From Isoetes taiwanensis (Eukaryota > Streptophyta > Lycopodiopsida > Isoetales > Isoetaceae), in the NCBI GenBank assembly GCA_021234155.1, contig JAJEKV010000015.1, positions 4,505,667 to 4,569,666 on the forward strand: DNA of 64,000 nt, written 5' to 3'. Position numbers and translations under genes: made by a program. This document shows, piece after piece, positions 1 through 11,886 of the stretch. The number at the start of each line of letters is the position of its first letter. Position 1 is the first letter of the stretch. Below the pieces are notes generated by a model. The model had not been told where the DNA came from and did no database searches. It saw only the letters and a list, made by a program, of their open reading frames with translations.

Positions 1-3000
1 TATAAATAAAGAATTTCATTCTCATATATAGTTCCCTCAACAAAGAGCAACATCCATAAGAATCGATTGAGACGTGTCCGTGGAGGGAGGGTTCCATTAG
101 GATACCACTCAAATATGTTTTTATGCCTTCTAAATCATTCTTTCTTTCGAATGAAATGTGAAGTGGCTTTAAACATTACATGCACACAAATCCAAGAGTA
201 CATGGCTACTTTATACTCTAACACTCTTGAATATGGAATAGGCTTATAATGGCTCCCAAACTAGTACTTAGCATATACCGCATGATTTCCGCAAAGACAT
301 AGGTAAGATCAGAGTTTGTGTCTCCGATAGGGGAATTTTGAATCCCTCACAATGTTGAAATTGTGAATTTCATACCCTACCTCGCTTAGCATCTTTTCCT
401 CACATTTTGGTTTTCTTTAAGCTTGGAAATACTTTTATATATTCAGAGGTGTGAAATCACCAAAAATCTTAATCAAGCAATCGAGTCAATTCTATGTGTG
501 AAGGTATCTTTCTAGATAACTACCGGAACCATCCGGGGCTCTCAAGAAGCAAGTGTGCCCTTTATGAACACCACAAAATGTAAACTTTGCTGCTCAAACT
601 TCACTTATGTGATTTCCTTGTAGGACATCCTTCAACATTTTCAACTCTGGGTCTCCATACAATGGGACCGTGACGAAAGAGAGCTATTATATCGTCCGAG
701 CATAAGAAGGCCTTTTGCAATGTGACATCTATTTATAAACAATGGCATCAGACTATGGCGCTCCTCATGTTAATTAAGGAACTATAAACTAAGTGATCCA
801 TCATTGGACTTAGACGCATTACATAGTAACTTACTAACTACCAAGAAGGAGTAGTAGTTACTTTCTTCATATAAAGATGATTATCTTATCCTCTCATTCT
901 TTGCAATTAATCACCTTCTTTCCCTGAGGGGATCCTCGATATATGTCAAATTTGCTATATATAAGATGCATTGATCTATATGGCGCATTCAATCTATCAA
1001 CTTGAGAGAAATATCAAGCTAATTAGGATGAAAACGCAGCTTTGTCCATCCTCATATTTGTTTCCATAATGAAGTTGATGAGAAATCTCTCATCATGAAA
1101 ATAAGTGGAACCATAGAACGCCTAGATGCAAGAAGCCTCTCAAGAATTGCAATTATCAAAAACATGGAAATCAAAATTGCCATCAATGAAGCCAAAAAGA
1201 TACAAAGATTTGTCAGAAGTGATTAGGGCTCGAATCGCCCGCATCAAAAAAGTGGGATTGATTGGCTATGAGGATTTCCAAATGATAATAAAAAGAAGGC
1301 CTGATCAATCTTTTGGAAATGATGATCGATGGGCGTAATCTGAGGGTATGAGGAACATGAAGGCCAACAAATAATAATAATGCATCTAGCCGGAAGCCTT
1401 GCAATGAAGGGAGATTATTCACAATGACCAGGTTGCTCTCTTAAGTGGATGATGCAAGACAAGATTATCTACTCTTATTAACTAATTTGGCGGCAAGAAA
1501 GAATGCGTAAAAGCACAAAGATAATAAGCACATAACTTGACATACAATTTGAATTTCCCTTACAAGGGTCGACAAGAAGGAGGTCCTTTATTGGCCGCCA
1601 AACCTTCGAAAGAGCTCGCATGCTACAAATCCTCCTAAGCCTGCAAAAAGCTTTAGGATAAAATGGTAGGAAAACCGCAAAACATTTTCAAAAGCACAAA
1701 ATCAACAGACATTACAACATGGCTCCTTCCGGTTGTCATCATCGCATAGAAATTATTCTATTCAGTCCTAAGTGATATTTCGTGCTAGATAAAAGTCAAC
1801 AAGCTAAAATGCCAAGCCAAATAAGACAAACAAAAATAGAAATACCATTCTTACCTATTGGAATGATCGCAGAAGACGATCCACCGACAACACATGATGT
1901 CCCTGCAAAACGAAACAGATAATATGAAAATTCTATCAAGAAACTCACATGTCTATTCAAGACCCGAACTTACGGCTTCTCCTCGTACCATATGATTTTA
2001 CCAGATTTATAAATGCAGATAAGAAAATTGTATCCTGGCTTCAAGTGCAAAGATTTGTGGTTTTGCAAACGCAAAACATGTAAGTATCTGACCAAAAAGA
2101 AACGGCTCAGAGCGGACTCTGTTTAAGAAGTGAAAAGATTAGAGGTGAAGATAAACCCAAACACTTCCTCAGATCAATGCCGCTTTCTACTTCTAAATGA
2201 ACCAAGAAAGCTTAGACGCCATAGATGGTTACTAGCCAAATAGCCATTCCTCATTGCTCTAAATCGATGCCCTAGCCCTAGTTTTCTTTTGCTATGGTAA
2301 AAAAATAATAATAAAAGCATTGGCCTTCGAATAGGTAAGATTATCTTCTTTAAAATTTTAAGCACTTCATGAGCAATATTTTTTTGAGATGATCGACCCC
2401 CTCAAGGAAGTTAAAGGTAATAGTGGCCCATTGAAGTTAAGTTTTTGCTAGACCTAAGTCGTTGATCTAGGGGGCAATGAATAAGATATTCCTACCTTGA
2501 ACCTTAAGCCTGAAAAACCCTTAATAATTTTGTCATTGAGATGAACCTATGCTAGATATGGTGAGGTAAATAATCATTGGTTTGAACTATTCTAAATGAA
2601 TGAACTAATTAGTTTGCAAGGGTGCAAGATAATGACACATGTTATCAAGCATTATGAGCCATAATTTTGGGTGTACTTGTTAGTTTAACATTGTCGGGTT
2701 GAGCATTGCAAGACATGGAGATTGTCATGCGGGATATTGTTTTTTGAAATATTCTTATTTTATAAACGCATGGAGCAAACCTAAGGTTTTAGGTAAAGGG
2801 GTATAAGGTAAAGGGTATTTAAAAGGGGAAGGGGAGGGGATGGATTGTAGGTGCATGTGAGTGCTGGAATGATTGTTTTCATTTGATTTGGGTTAATGAA
2901 AGAGTTTCTTTTCAATCAATTTTTGCTCTAGAGTAAAGAAGTAAGGAGGTAATTGTGATTGCGACATAGAAGCCAAATCGATTATAAGATCTTATAGCGG

Positions 3001-3020
3001 ATGGTAAGTTTACTAACCTA
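1..3020. other. AT-rich intergenic, no gene seen
   Basis: No open frame longer than about 70 codons looks protein-like here on either strand. I saw no transposon motif, long repeat or RNA gene signature. The composition is typical of decayed plant intergenic DNA. Confidence 0.5.
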
Positions 3021-3025
3021 AGAAA

Positions 3026-3116
3026 AACCTTTCAAAGCGGATATTCAAGTGACTAGCTTTGGAAAAGTTTGGAACCTTTCAAAGCGCATGGTCGGTGACT
3101 AGCTTTAGGAAAAGGT
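3026..3116. repeat. 47-bp tandem duplication
   Basis: Two adjacent copies start at 3026 and 3073. Both begin AACCTTTCAAAGCG and share GTGACTAGCTTT in the middle, with small differences between them. The repeat lies just before the larger 0.63-kb tandem array. Confidence 0.6.
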
Positions 3117-3180
3117 GGTTATTCCTAAAGGCAATGATCGAAAACGATTAGTCTTGAGACGGGAAGAAAAGGGGAAAAAT

Positions 3181-4750
3181 TTGGGGTTTGGCACACCCAT
3201 ACGATGGATGGCCATTTTTTCTTTTCGGGACGCGTTTCTTGGGACATGGGCTACCATTTGAATGGTGGGATTATTAGATGGAGCAGGTTTTGGTACCTTT
3301 GATACTTAAACCCTATGAAATATGTAGGGTTTACATTTTGGCACCCTCCTTGCCCTCTCGAAGGGTTTACATTTTGGCAGCCCTCCTTTCCTCGGCCGGG
3401 GTTCAAGAGGAGGAGAACAAAAACCCTCCCCACCCATTGGTTCCAAACTTTCCCTTTGTCGCGATGTCTCGTAACAAAATTTGGACATCGTGATCCCGTG
3501 CATGCCGGTACCTAATGACCGATGCGCCGCGATTGCATCCATAAAGACGGACTTAGCCTAGGACACATGTTTGAGGAGTAGAAAATCGATTAGAAGGCCG
3601 AATTGTCGAAAGTGCATGCTATGTTTAGACTAAAGCACTAGGTCGGGTGTATTGAGCGAAAGATCGACTAGTTGCTTGGAGCAAGTCGAGGTCATAATAG
3701 TTCGTCCCTCGGAGTAAATTGGATGCTTTGGACTCATTTGCTAAGTGAAAACCGCATTTTCGAGCTCAATTGAGAGTCAAGTTAAACTGGAGGAACGCCA
3801 TTTCCCTCATCGCGGATGCAGAAGGGGAAATTTAAGGTTTGGCATATCCGCAAAAGGGATGACTATTTTTCTTTTTGGGAACATTTCTTGGGACATGAGA
3901 TACCATTTTAGGCGGATGGAATGATTTTGGTACCCATACTTAAACCCTATACCCTCCCCTGCCTTTGAAGTGGTCGGTAGCTTGCATGCAAGGTTTCCTC
4001 CGATGGTTCAAGAGGGGGAGAACAAAACCCTCCCATGCACCGGTTTCAAACTTTGCCCGTCATTCGATATCTCGAACAATTTGGACATCACACGATCGGC
4101 ATGCTTAAAGTGCGAATGACCGTATTTAATTATGCCAGCTTGCATCTAGAAGGGCAAAATTATCATAGGACATATGCTGGAGAAGTAGAAGATCGATCAG
4201 CAGCTCGGATTGCTGAGTACATGGCATGTTTAGACTAATGCACTAGGCAGAGAGTGCATTGAATGAAAGGTCGACTAGTTGCTTAGAGCGAATCAAGTTT
4301 GGCTCTATTGGTCATAATAATTGGTTCATGGAGTAAATTGGATGCTTCGGACTTATGTGCGAAGTCAAAAGCGCATTCCAAGCTCGCTAGAGTTGCCGAA
4401 CTGGGGGGACACTTCATTTCCCCATAGTACCCCACCACGTCAGAAATTTGGGTTTGGCACATTTGTGCGGTGGATGGCCACTTTTTCTTTTCGGAGACAT
4501 TTCTTGGGACATTAACTACCATTTGAGTGGTGGGATTAGCAGATGGAGCGGTTTTGGTACCTCAATACTTAAATCCTATGAAAGCTGTAGGATTTACGTT
4601 TTGGCAACCCTTTCAGCCTCTAAAGTTGTCGAGAGCTTGCATACAGAGTTTCCTCGAGGGTTCAAAGAGAGGAAGAACAAAAAAACCCTCTCCAGGCACC
4701 AGTTCCAAACTTGCCTCACAAGCGATGCCCATAATCAAAAATCATGCTTT
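3181..4750. repeat. Tandem array of about 0.63-kb units, about 2.5 copies
   Basis: Three diverged direct copies begin near 3181, 3832 and 4447, giving periods of about 651 and 615 bp. Each opens with a GGTTTGGCA motif, then TTTCTTGGGACAT, ACCATTT and GGTTTTGGTACC-like blocks. Copies 1 and 2 also share the second half, including TCGACTAGTTGCTT and GGAGTAAATTGGATGCTT. The third copy is cut short near 4750. The small open frames inside all three are shadows of the repeat, and no coding family is evident. It could be a local satellite or part of a larger repeated element. Confidence 0.7.
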
Positions 4751-4799
4751 GAGTTCAAGCTTGAATTTGTCGTAACTCTTCTCTATCGCATGAAAGTGA

Positions 4800-6130
4800 A
4801 GCATGTTGTTCCAAGTTGCTGCCTAGGTGAAGTGAATATCTGAACATATGGTGCCTTATTGCTAAATGGTACAATGGATATGAATATTGTTTGATTCTAA
4901 AAGAGGATCTTGTGTACTTTCTTGAGATTTTAAAATTTTGGTTTGGCTAAGTGATACGCACTTCTAAAATAAGGCTAATTAAAAATGAGGATGGGGAAAT
5001 ATATCATTGATTCACCACATTATTTCCCTAGCCATACATCTACAATTGAACATTGCTAATTATAAAGAATAAAAGTCTTAGGAATATACTCGACGGTATA
5101 TAGAGTTTTACATTAGAACACTAGATATCCTTTATCACAAGTGAGTTATGCCCTCAACTTTCGCTAGAATTATTGTTGTTATAGGAGACTCCATGACAAA
5201 GATGCTCTACACCATACCTCTAGAGCTCCCTACCACTTCAAATATGCAAGGGAGCACCCAAATCATGCATGATAAACACTTTAAATAATCCACGTGCACA
5301 CTCTATGGATACTAAATACTATACCACAAAGAATACATTGGCAAATATAAGTACAAATGTACACGGCCCAACATAAAACTGTGCTACATATAATGGTAGA
5401 AAACAAGAAAGAAAACATAGACCATGCCATAAAACCACTAAATAAGTCAATGCAGATAATATAAGTTTATAATTGTGAATAAGGATCATGCTCTAAAAGT
5501 AGTGCAAGATTAGATATAATAGTTGGAATCACTAGTTAATGTAAAAAATCATGCTCAAAGTTCGTAATGACTTCAAGGATTGAAACAAGTATATTAAAAC
5601 AACAACGATATAAACCACCATAGTAGACTGCTAACAAGCATAGTAAATAAGCATGTGCCATAAACAGACAAAACAGTTTCAAAATCAGACATGGTTTTTG
5701 AACTAATAAGCAAAACTTGAGAGGATTAAAACTAGGTTAAAACTATGTATATGTCGTGCTAGCTAGTATATAAAATCGTCTTAGATTATAATACTGACAA
5801 TGTATGCTTAAAAATCACCTCCTAAACTAGTAATAATTTTAAGCAACTAGTATAAGACATAGAATTAGTATAAAAACTACGATCAAACTAGTAGTGATAT
5901 TACAAAACCATGAGAATCATCTAGTTTTTATTGACATTACGAGTTGCATGTATTAAAAACCGTGCTTATACTGGTTTCCATCATGATTATGAATGCGAGT
6001 TAATTTTTGGGGGCCTTGTGTAAAGTTCCTCGTTTGTGGGGTATGCAAGTACAAAATTTGTTATACTGTATAACAAGATTCGCAAAATACTATAAGATTT
6101 CAAGCGGAATACTATATGGTGTTGATTTTT
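4800..6130. other. AT-rich intergenic, nothing seen
   Basis: Low GC, no persuasive open frame, no recognisable repeat boundaries on either strand. Confidence 0.45.
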
Positions 6131-6264
6131 GTACGTGCAAAATATAATTATGAGGGCTCTCATTTGCCCTCGCCACCCCCTCGTGAATATGCACCCAAAC
6201 CAAAGGGGGTTTAAGGGGGATTTTAATTTAAATGTGTTGGACCCAATGGTTGTGTTAATTAGTG

Positions 6265-6374
6265 TCAATGGTAGTTATGTGTTGGTTGTTAATGTCAATG
6301 GTTGTTATGTGTTGGTTGTTATGTGTTGTTAATGGTTTGTGTTGCAAAAAAAATTTTTTGGCCCCTTCGGGGCC
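6265..6374. repeat. Short GTTATGTGTTGGTTGTT repeats ending in a GC hairpin
   Basis: Several imperfect copies of a GTCAATGG...TTATGTGTTGGTTGTT unit lie between 6265 and 6330. They are followed by an A/T homopolymer switch and a perfect 6-bp stem with a 3-base loop at 6360-6374 (GGCCCC, TTC, GGGGCC). The arrangement resembles the terminus of a repeat element, but no second end was found. Confidence 0.4.
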
Positions 6375-7033
6375 TTAGGGACGTCCCCCTCCCCCTGGTG
6401 TGACAAAAAATTTAGAATTCAAACCGAAAAAACTAGAATTCATTTGAGGCTTTCATCACCTGTAGCTTTTGAATTTCATCACAATAAAACAAATAGAACA
6501 TAAATAAAAGTTACCATAAAGATAGAGCGGATTGATCCCATTATTCTGAAAGTCATAAAGTTTGCAACACCCATACACAAACATTTTTTCAACCTGAATT
6601 TAACAAACAGCCTTTGGCCTCCATGGATTCTTGTGGTGAGAAACCAAAGTGGAAACTTTTTCGCTTTGTTAGCACAAGGATCTAGAAGCCTTGGAATTTG
6701 CTTAATAACTGCCTCAAAAATCTAAAAAATGCATGGTAATTTTTTTGCAACCTTCATTCGAAATGAGCTATAAAACAATATCCAATAGCTAATCTCAGAT
6801 AATCACCGGTAGGATGTAAAACCTACCAAACCCGGCCGAAAATTTACTGTTTTAGCATAGATATTTAAACCAAACATATCCATATCATACACTATCAAAA
6901 AGATCTCGGAGAGAGCTTTCCAATGCAATAAAAATCATCTCAAACAGAGCTCTGGATCAAAAGTTATGATAAGAAATGTGTTGCCAAATGGGAAATCAGA
7001 CCGCATGTGCCCGTCAAAGCCCTTCATGTGCCC

Positions 7034-7207
7034 ATTATGCACCATACACAAAAAATAGGGCTTTTGTTGTGAACCATTGGTTGTTGACTATTATGCACCA
7101 CACGCACACAAAAAGAGGGCTTTTGTTGTGAGCCATTGGTTGTTGACCATTATGCACCACACTCACAAAAAAAGGGCTTTTGTTGTGAGCCATTGGTTGT
7201 TGACCAT
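7034..7207. repeat. 56-59-bp tandem repeat, three copies
   Basis: Copies start at 7034, 7090 and 7149 with ATTATGCACCA. Each continues through a CACA-rich tract into GGGCTTTTGTTGTGA and CCATTGGTTGTTGAC. The overlapping minus-strand reading of about 71 codons is repetitive because the DNA is, and is not a gene candidate. Confidence 0.8.
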
Positions 7208-7209
7208 TG

Positions 7210-8620
7210 GAAAAGAAAAAGGCTAAAATCAATGGCTCGAAATGGTGCACTCTCGATAATACGCATTAGTACATCCATTTGAATACATCAATAAATCATA
7301 TAAAAACCTTAGTGAAAAGCTGCATAAAAACACAAAGAAAACCCCCGCTATTATGCTACATATATACACACAATGGTGCCACTCTTGACCATAAGAGATG
7401 TAGGTCGCAAAGGCATGTGCCAAATTGAGGGCAAAACATCATGCACACAAATGCAATACAAAACACATAAACAAAACACACATGTCTTCCCACTCATGTC
7501 ACCGATATTATGGAAATAAAATACCATGAGATTTATGCATTTTGAACGTACATAAATTTTAAAATCCTCACTACAAGATTTTAAAAGAAATTGCATTATG
7601 TTCAAGAGTAGTTTACGTTGTAAGGTAAAATGGAACTCAAATATATCATCATCTTTTGTCAAATGCCAAAACATGTGGCTATCCAAGCCAAGGTTTATGC
7701 ATTTTGAATGCAAAACCTCACTGATTTTCGTAGCACGTTGTCGTTTAAGATGGGTTACCGTCCATAAAGGTTTGTATTGTAATGCAAAACCCCTTGTAGG
7801 CTACACATGTGGGCTGCCCATGTGGGCCATATGGAAAATGTCTAATATTCTTTCTTTCTTAACCATTGCACTCACAAACTGATATAGATATGTAATATTC
7901 CTCTACTTTGCCTATTCCATGCTGAATGACACCAACTCTTTGAAAGCCTAACAAATTTGACCTTGCAAAAACCTAAGCCTAGTTGAATGATACTAAGCTT
8001 AAATACCTAACAACTTTGACCTTGCCAAAGCCTTCTGAGGATGTCACAAAGTCTTCAACATGTAAAACCATTCAAAACACTTTACATTAATTAATCCACC
8101 ATCGATACAATGTAATGTTTTGTGTGCACTAGTCTTGGCATTGTCGGGCCAAAGCTGGGATGGAAGAGGACGAATTGGGGGTACTTGACGTTGTACAAGT
8201 CCTAATTGATCTATCCACATTGAATAGTAGGTTCAAGTGCATGAATCCTACAGATGTCCTGCACTAAATACACAATACCATCATGGTTGCATGTAGTCAG
8301 TTCATTCAGCTAATCTAAGGCATTCTAGAAATGGATGCAACTTTCTTGTATTGTCTTAGAGTTGCCACAGTTCCAAGGCTCCCACATCACATTCCATTAC
8401 TCTATGATTTTGCAGGTAGTTTTATAGGACCAGTTACATTGTTGTAGTTCCATGACAATTGCAATATGACAAAAAAGATGCTGCGTTATAATATATCAGC
8501 ACCTATGAAGCTTCTATACTTCACATCGGTTACAACATGACCATAGATGAATGCCTATCTCTAAATAAAATCTAGAAAACAACTCTCATCTTTTCCTTTC
8601 CTTACAAAGCTTCTGGCGTG
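7210..8620. other. AT-rich intergenic, nothing seen
   Basis: Readings of 94-120 codons occur on both strands near 7.35-7.88 kb. They overlap each other and show no family motif or splice logic. I saw no RNA gene or transposon signature. Confidence 0.4.
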
Positions 8621-8627
8621 CCTTTTT

Positions 8628-9965
8628 GCTAGTTTTTTTTTTTTTTTGAATGACGTTAGACTTTATTAATAACCCACCATAATACATAATACAATGCAGA
8701 GACAGGAATAAAAGGATAATTAGAACCAACTGAGCAGGGCCACCCATCTAAGCATGACAATGTACTGCAATTCACACTATTTTCCTCTCCTACAAAGAGA
8801 AGAATAATATATAATCATATTTAACCAGGTCGAACTTCCACATCCATAGAATTATTAACAGCAACTTGGTCTGCTCCCTGGTGTCTCAATGCCACTGAAT
8901 CAGAAACATGCACTTTAACAATCGTAGCAGATATTGGAGCCACAGAGTCAACTAGCGCAGATTGAGGAGCCGAGCTATTTTTGCGGTGTGCAAGCTTCTT
9001 AAGGCATGGATAGACCATCCATCTTCCAATAATTCTTGCTTGTGAGCAATGTCTTGAAGACGAGAGTGTTGATCCTCATTAAGAGGATCTACTAATATAG
9101 GCTGAGACGGAGATGCATTAGAAGAAGTTGATGGCGCAAAAATAGCTTAAGAAGAATGCACAAGGGCTGGTAATACTGGCGGATTAACTAGTGCAGAGGC
9201 AGATGAGGAAGAAGATGGTACAACGTGACATTCAGGTGAAGTGGATGCTATGTGGCTGGGATAGGAGCAGTTGGGGAGGTAGAGACAAAAATATGCCTAG
9301 ACCTGTAAGTAGCGAAAGCCTCAACATTGGGAAACATCTTGGCAAGCTCGGGTCCATTAAGCAGACGTAGTTTTTACTTGAAAAAAAGTGGGCCACTTTT
9401 GACCACTAGAGGAATAGAAACACAAGTAGGAAGGAATACACAGATTCGAGGACCATTAACAATAGAACGGGCAAGATACATACCCAATCTATTAGCAATA
9501 GAAATCATAAAATCAGACACTTGCAATTCTAGTGGAAAATCCTCTAAAGCAAGCCACAATGCACCAGACTTACTTGGCAAGAATCCAGGAGAATAAACCT
9601 GATATAGAAGATAATGTCCCCAAAGAGGATCAACACCACATTCCACAAGCCTGTCAACTGCAAGTGAAGAGTCAAACATGACCAGGAAGAAATTATTATC
9701 TTTGTCCAAAACTTTTAAAGTCTCTGAAGATGATGTTTTAGCCAGAATCCAACTCTCCTGAGATCAAGAAACTGTCCAGTGAAATGGAAAACAACTGCAT
9801 GAGACACAAGGTTCTGAACACACTGCAAATGAGCATTATGATCAATTTCGACAACTGGTAGGCCACCCTGTGTAAAAGCATTTGAACACTGCTGTGCCTC
9901 ATAGAATAGAACTGGACATCCATACGATCATCCTGTGCTTGTAACTCATTTAGATACGAGCTCAT
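8628..9965 (-). pseudogene. LINE ORF1 remnant with poly(A) tail (poly(T) on the plus strand)
   Basis: On the minus strand the interval ends in an oligo(T) run at about 8,631-8,646, which reads as a poly(A) tail. The clearest reading (9709 down to 9374) contains PLWGHYLLYQVYSPGFLP, then a WLALEDFPLELQ segment and ISIANRLGMYLAR. This spacing resembles the DUF4283 region of plant L1-type ORF1 proteins. Upstream, 9965-9738 may hold the N-terminal part. Downstream to 8821 the sequence is degraded in more than one frame. No endonuclease or reverse transcriptase follows before the tail, so the copy is internally deleted or is an ORF1-only derivative. Family assignment is by motif shape only. Confidence 0.5.
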
Positions 9966-10079
9966 TTCCTACAAGTGGTCTGCGAAAGAAGAAGAGATGT
10001 TGAAACTTCGCGACTGCGTTACTAAAATTTATATACAAAGAACAGGAAAACCTTTATGGGTAGTCTCTGAAGATGTGGA

Positions 10080-11080
10080 AAGGGACTTGTCCAGAGAAAA
10101 GATAATTGCAAGCAAAAGTAACTTTGTAAGTTCAGAAATCAAGAGTTACTATAAACCCATGTAATTGTGGAGTTATGTCAAAAAGCATTGGATTCAAGAG
10201 GTTCTCTACCTTGATCTTGAACATCATGATTAAGAAGCTCAGTATGGTAGGCAGTTGCGTAGTGTCATGCTCCTTGGAGACTTTAATGCACACATGGGAG
10301 TGGAACAACCCATGAAATTTGACCCCTTGGCTGAGATTTGTTACAACTGCACCCCATAGAAGTGGTATGGGCACGGGCATTAGATGACAACCAGATCACA
10401 CTTGCTTTTTCTCTGTGGCATCTTTGACTTGGTACATTTGCAATGAACTGACATAGTGGCCATCCTCTCACAAGTACACTTGCAGATGGGAGAACCAGGG
10501 GGCAGATCCAATGTGGTGGACTATGTATTGGTAGCTGAGCAATGTGGTCAATCATTTTTGGGTGGGCACATATAGTACGAAGAGGTCGGCTCGAACCACA
10601 TGCCAGTTTATCTATGACTGGCTTGGCATGTTGTTCGAACCCTCTGGGCTGCAGCTCCTTGCATGCCTCACTTGTGCTTGGATTACGAGCATGTAGAGGC
10701 TTACGCCCGGATCCTCAGAGATGACATAGTAGGAATTTTGCAGCTATCTATGCAAGAGCAATAGATGGGTCAATTGATTGAAGTGTTTGGGACTGCTGCA
10801 GAAAAGCACTTTGGGAGAAGCCGCTTCGGATGGGTCTTGGAGGCCATAACTTTCCCACGTAACTGGTGGTTTGATGCTGAGTGTAAGGATCTCAAATGCT
10901 AGCTCCTCGCCAAGAGTAGGGTTTTGTCCAAGATATCACAGAAAAAGTGCTGGACAGCCTATTGCATCACCTGTTGATCAGTGTCATGCTAAATACAAAG
11001 GCAGTGGTGGCCTACATCGCAAATGTGGAGTGGCAAATGTGGATGTAGCTCCTGAAATGATATTTTGGAAATAAGAAGAG
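10080..11080 (+). pseudogene. LINE endonuclease (EEP family) remnant
   Basis: Plus-strand readings in shifting frames give LLGDFNAHMG near 10,270, then a VVDYVL segment near 10,515 and SNHMPVYL near 10,590. These match the GDFN, DY and SDH motifs of apurinic-type endonucleases in non-LTR retrotransposons. About 80 residues later comes NWWFDAECKDL (near 10,865), which resembles the linker between endonuclease and reverse transcriptase in LINE ORF2. Stops and frameshifts break it repeatedly, and no reverse transcriptase follows. In the intact family this enzyme nicks target DNA for reverse transcription. This copy is dead and lies on the strand opposite to the neighbouring ORF1 remnant, so it belongs to a different insertion. 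Confidence 0.6.
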
Positions 11081-11089
11081 GTCAATCGG

Positions 11090-11880
11090 ATGCTAACTTT
11101 GTCGATATTGATCTGAATAAAAAATGTTCAAATAAAGCACCTTTGTATATAAGATGATGGGCCACATCGCATGCCCATTGATACATATTTTTGCCTCTAG
11201 TAGATCATTTTTGCTCTTCGATCTGTTCACGTAGAGGAGGGTTTCTTCAACAGAATGAAAGAACCATAAGAAGGAAAAAATTGGAACACATTAAGAAACT
11301 TTAGGAAACTCAAAAACCCATTTAATGACAGCAGCAAAATACCATTTTGGCATACAAATACCCCATATAACCATGCAAAATCATATGTAATACCTTCCCC
11401 ATTCACAATTGCAGAAGATAATTGAAGCATTTTTGAGGTATTCCGCTTGAAGAATTGCGCCAATTTCAGTTTGATGGAGAGGGAATTGACAGAATATTAC
11501 AATAATGATTACCTGCTCAATAACTAGTAATAATTATGTTTAGCAAGTTTGGGCGGGGTTTTATTGCCCAAACCTCAGGTTCATAGAAGGTTTGTGGGGC
11601 TTTTTGCCCAAGGCTACATGTTCAGATACCAATTATAAAGCCAATTTATAGGAAGGGCGTTATTTGACTCCACCAGACTTATTTGATGTGAACAGTTTTA
11701 GATATTTTGTACTGATAACAAGGTTGCCTATCTGACGGTTGTGGTTATAAGTTCTGTGGACATTCCTTGGATCAATGGTTGGGATGTACCCATACCGAGA
11801 AGATGGGTTTGGCGAATTAATAAATAAACCTATCATAAAATCATTTTCCACCGTCTTTGGGGCAAAAATAAAAAGATAAC
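11090..11880. other. Upstream region of the PDZ gene, nothing specific seen
   Basis: AT-rich sequence between the LINE remnant and the predicted start codon at 11,887. It probably includes the gene's promoter, but I could not choose a TATA box. The minus-strand open frames here lack family features. Confidence 0.35.
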
Positions 11881-11886
11881 AAGGCC

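Noticed and set aside
1126-1422. Overlapping frames of about 70 codons on both strands
   Set aside because: Short, mutually overlapping and without conserved pattern. Treated as chance.
7034-7207. CRISPR-like spacing of the three-copy repeat
   Set aside because: The copies are contiguous with no unique spacers, and the context is a plant nuclear genome.
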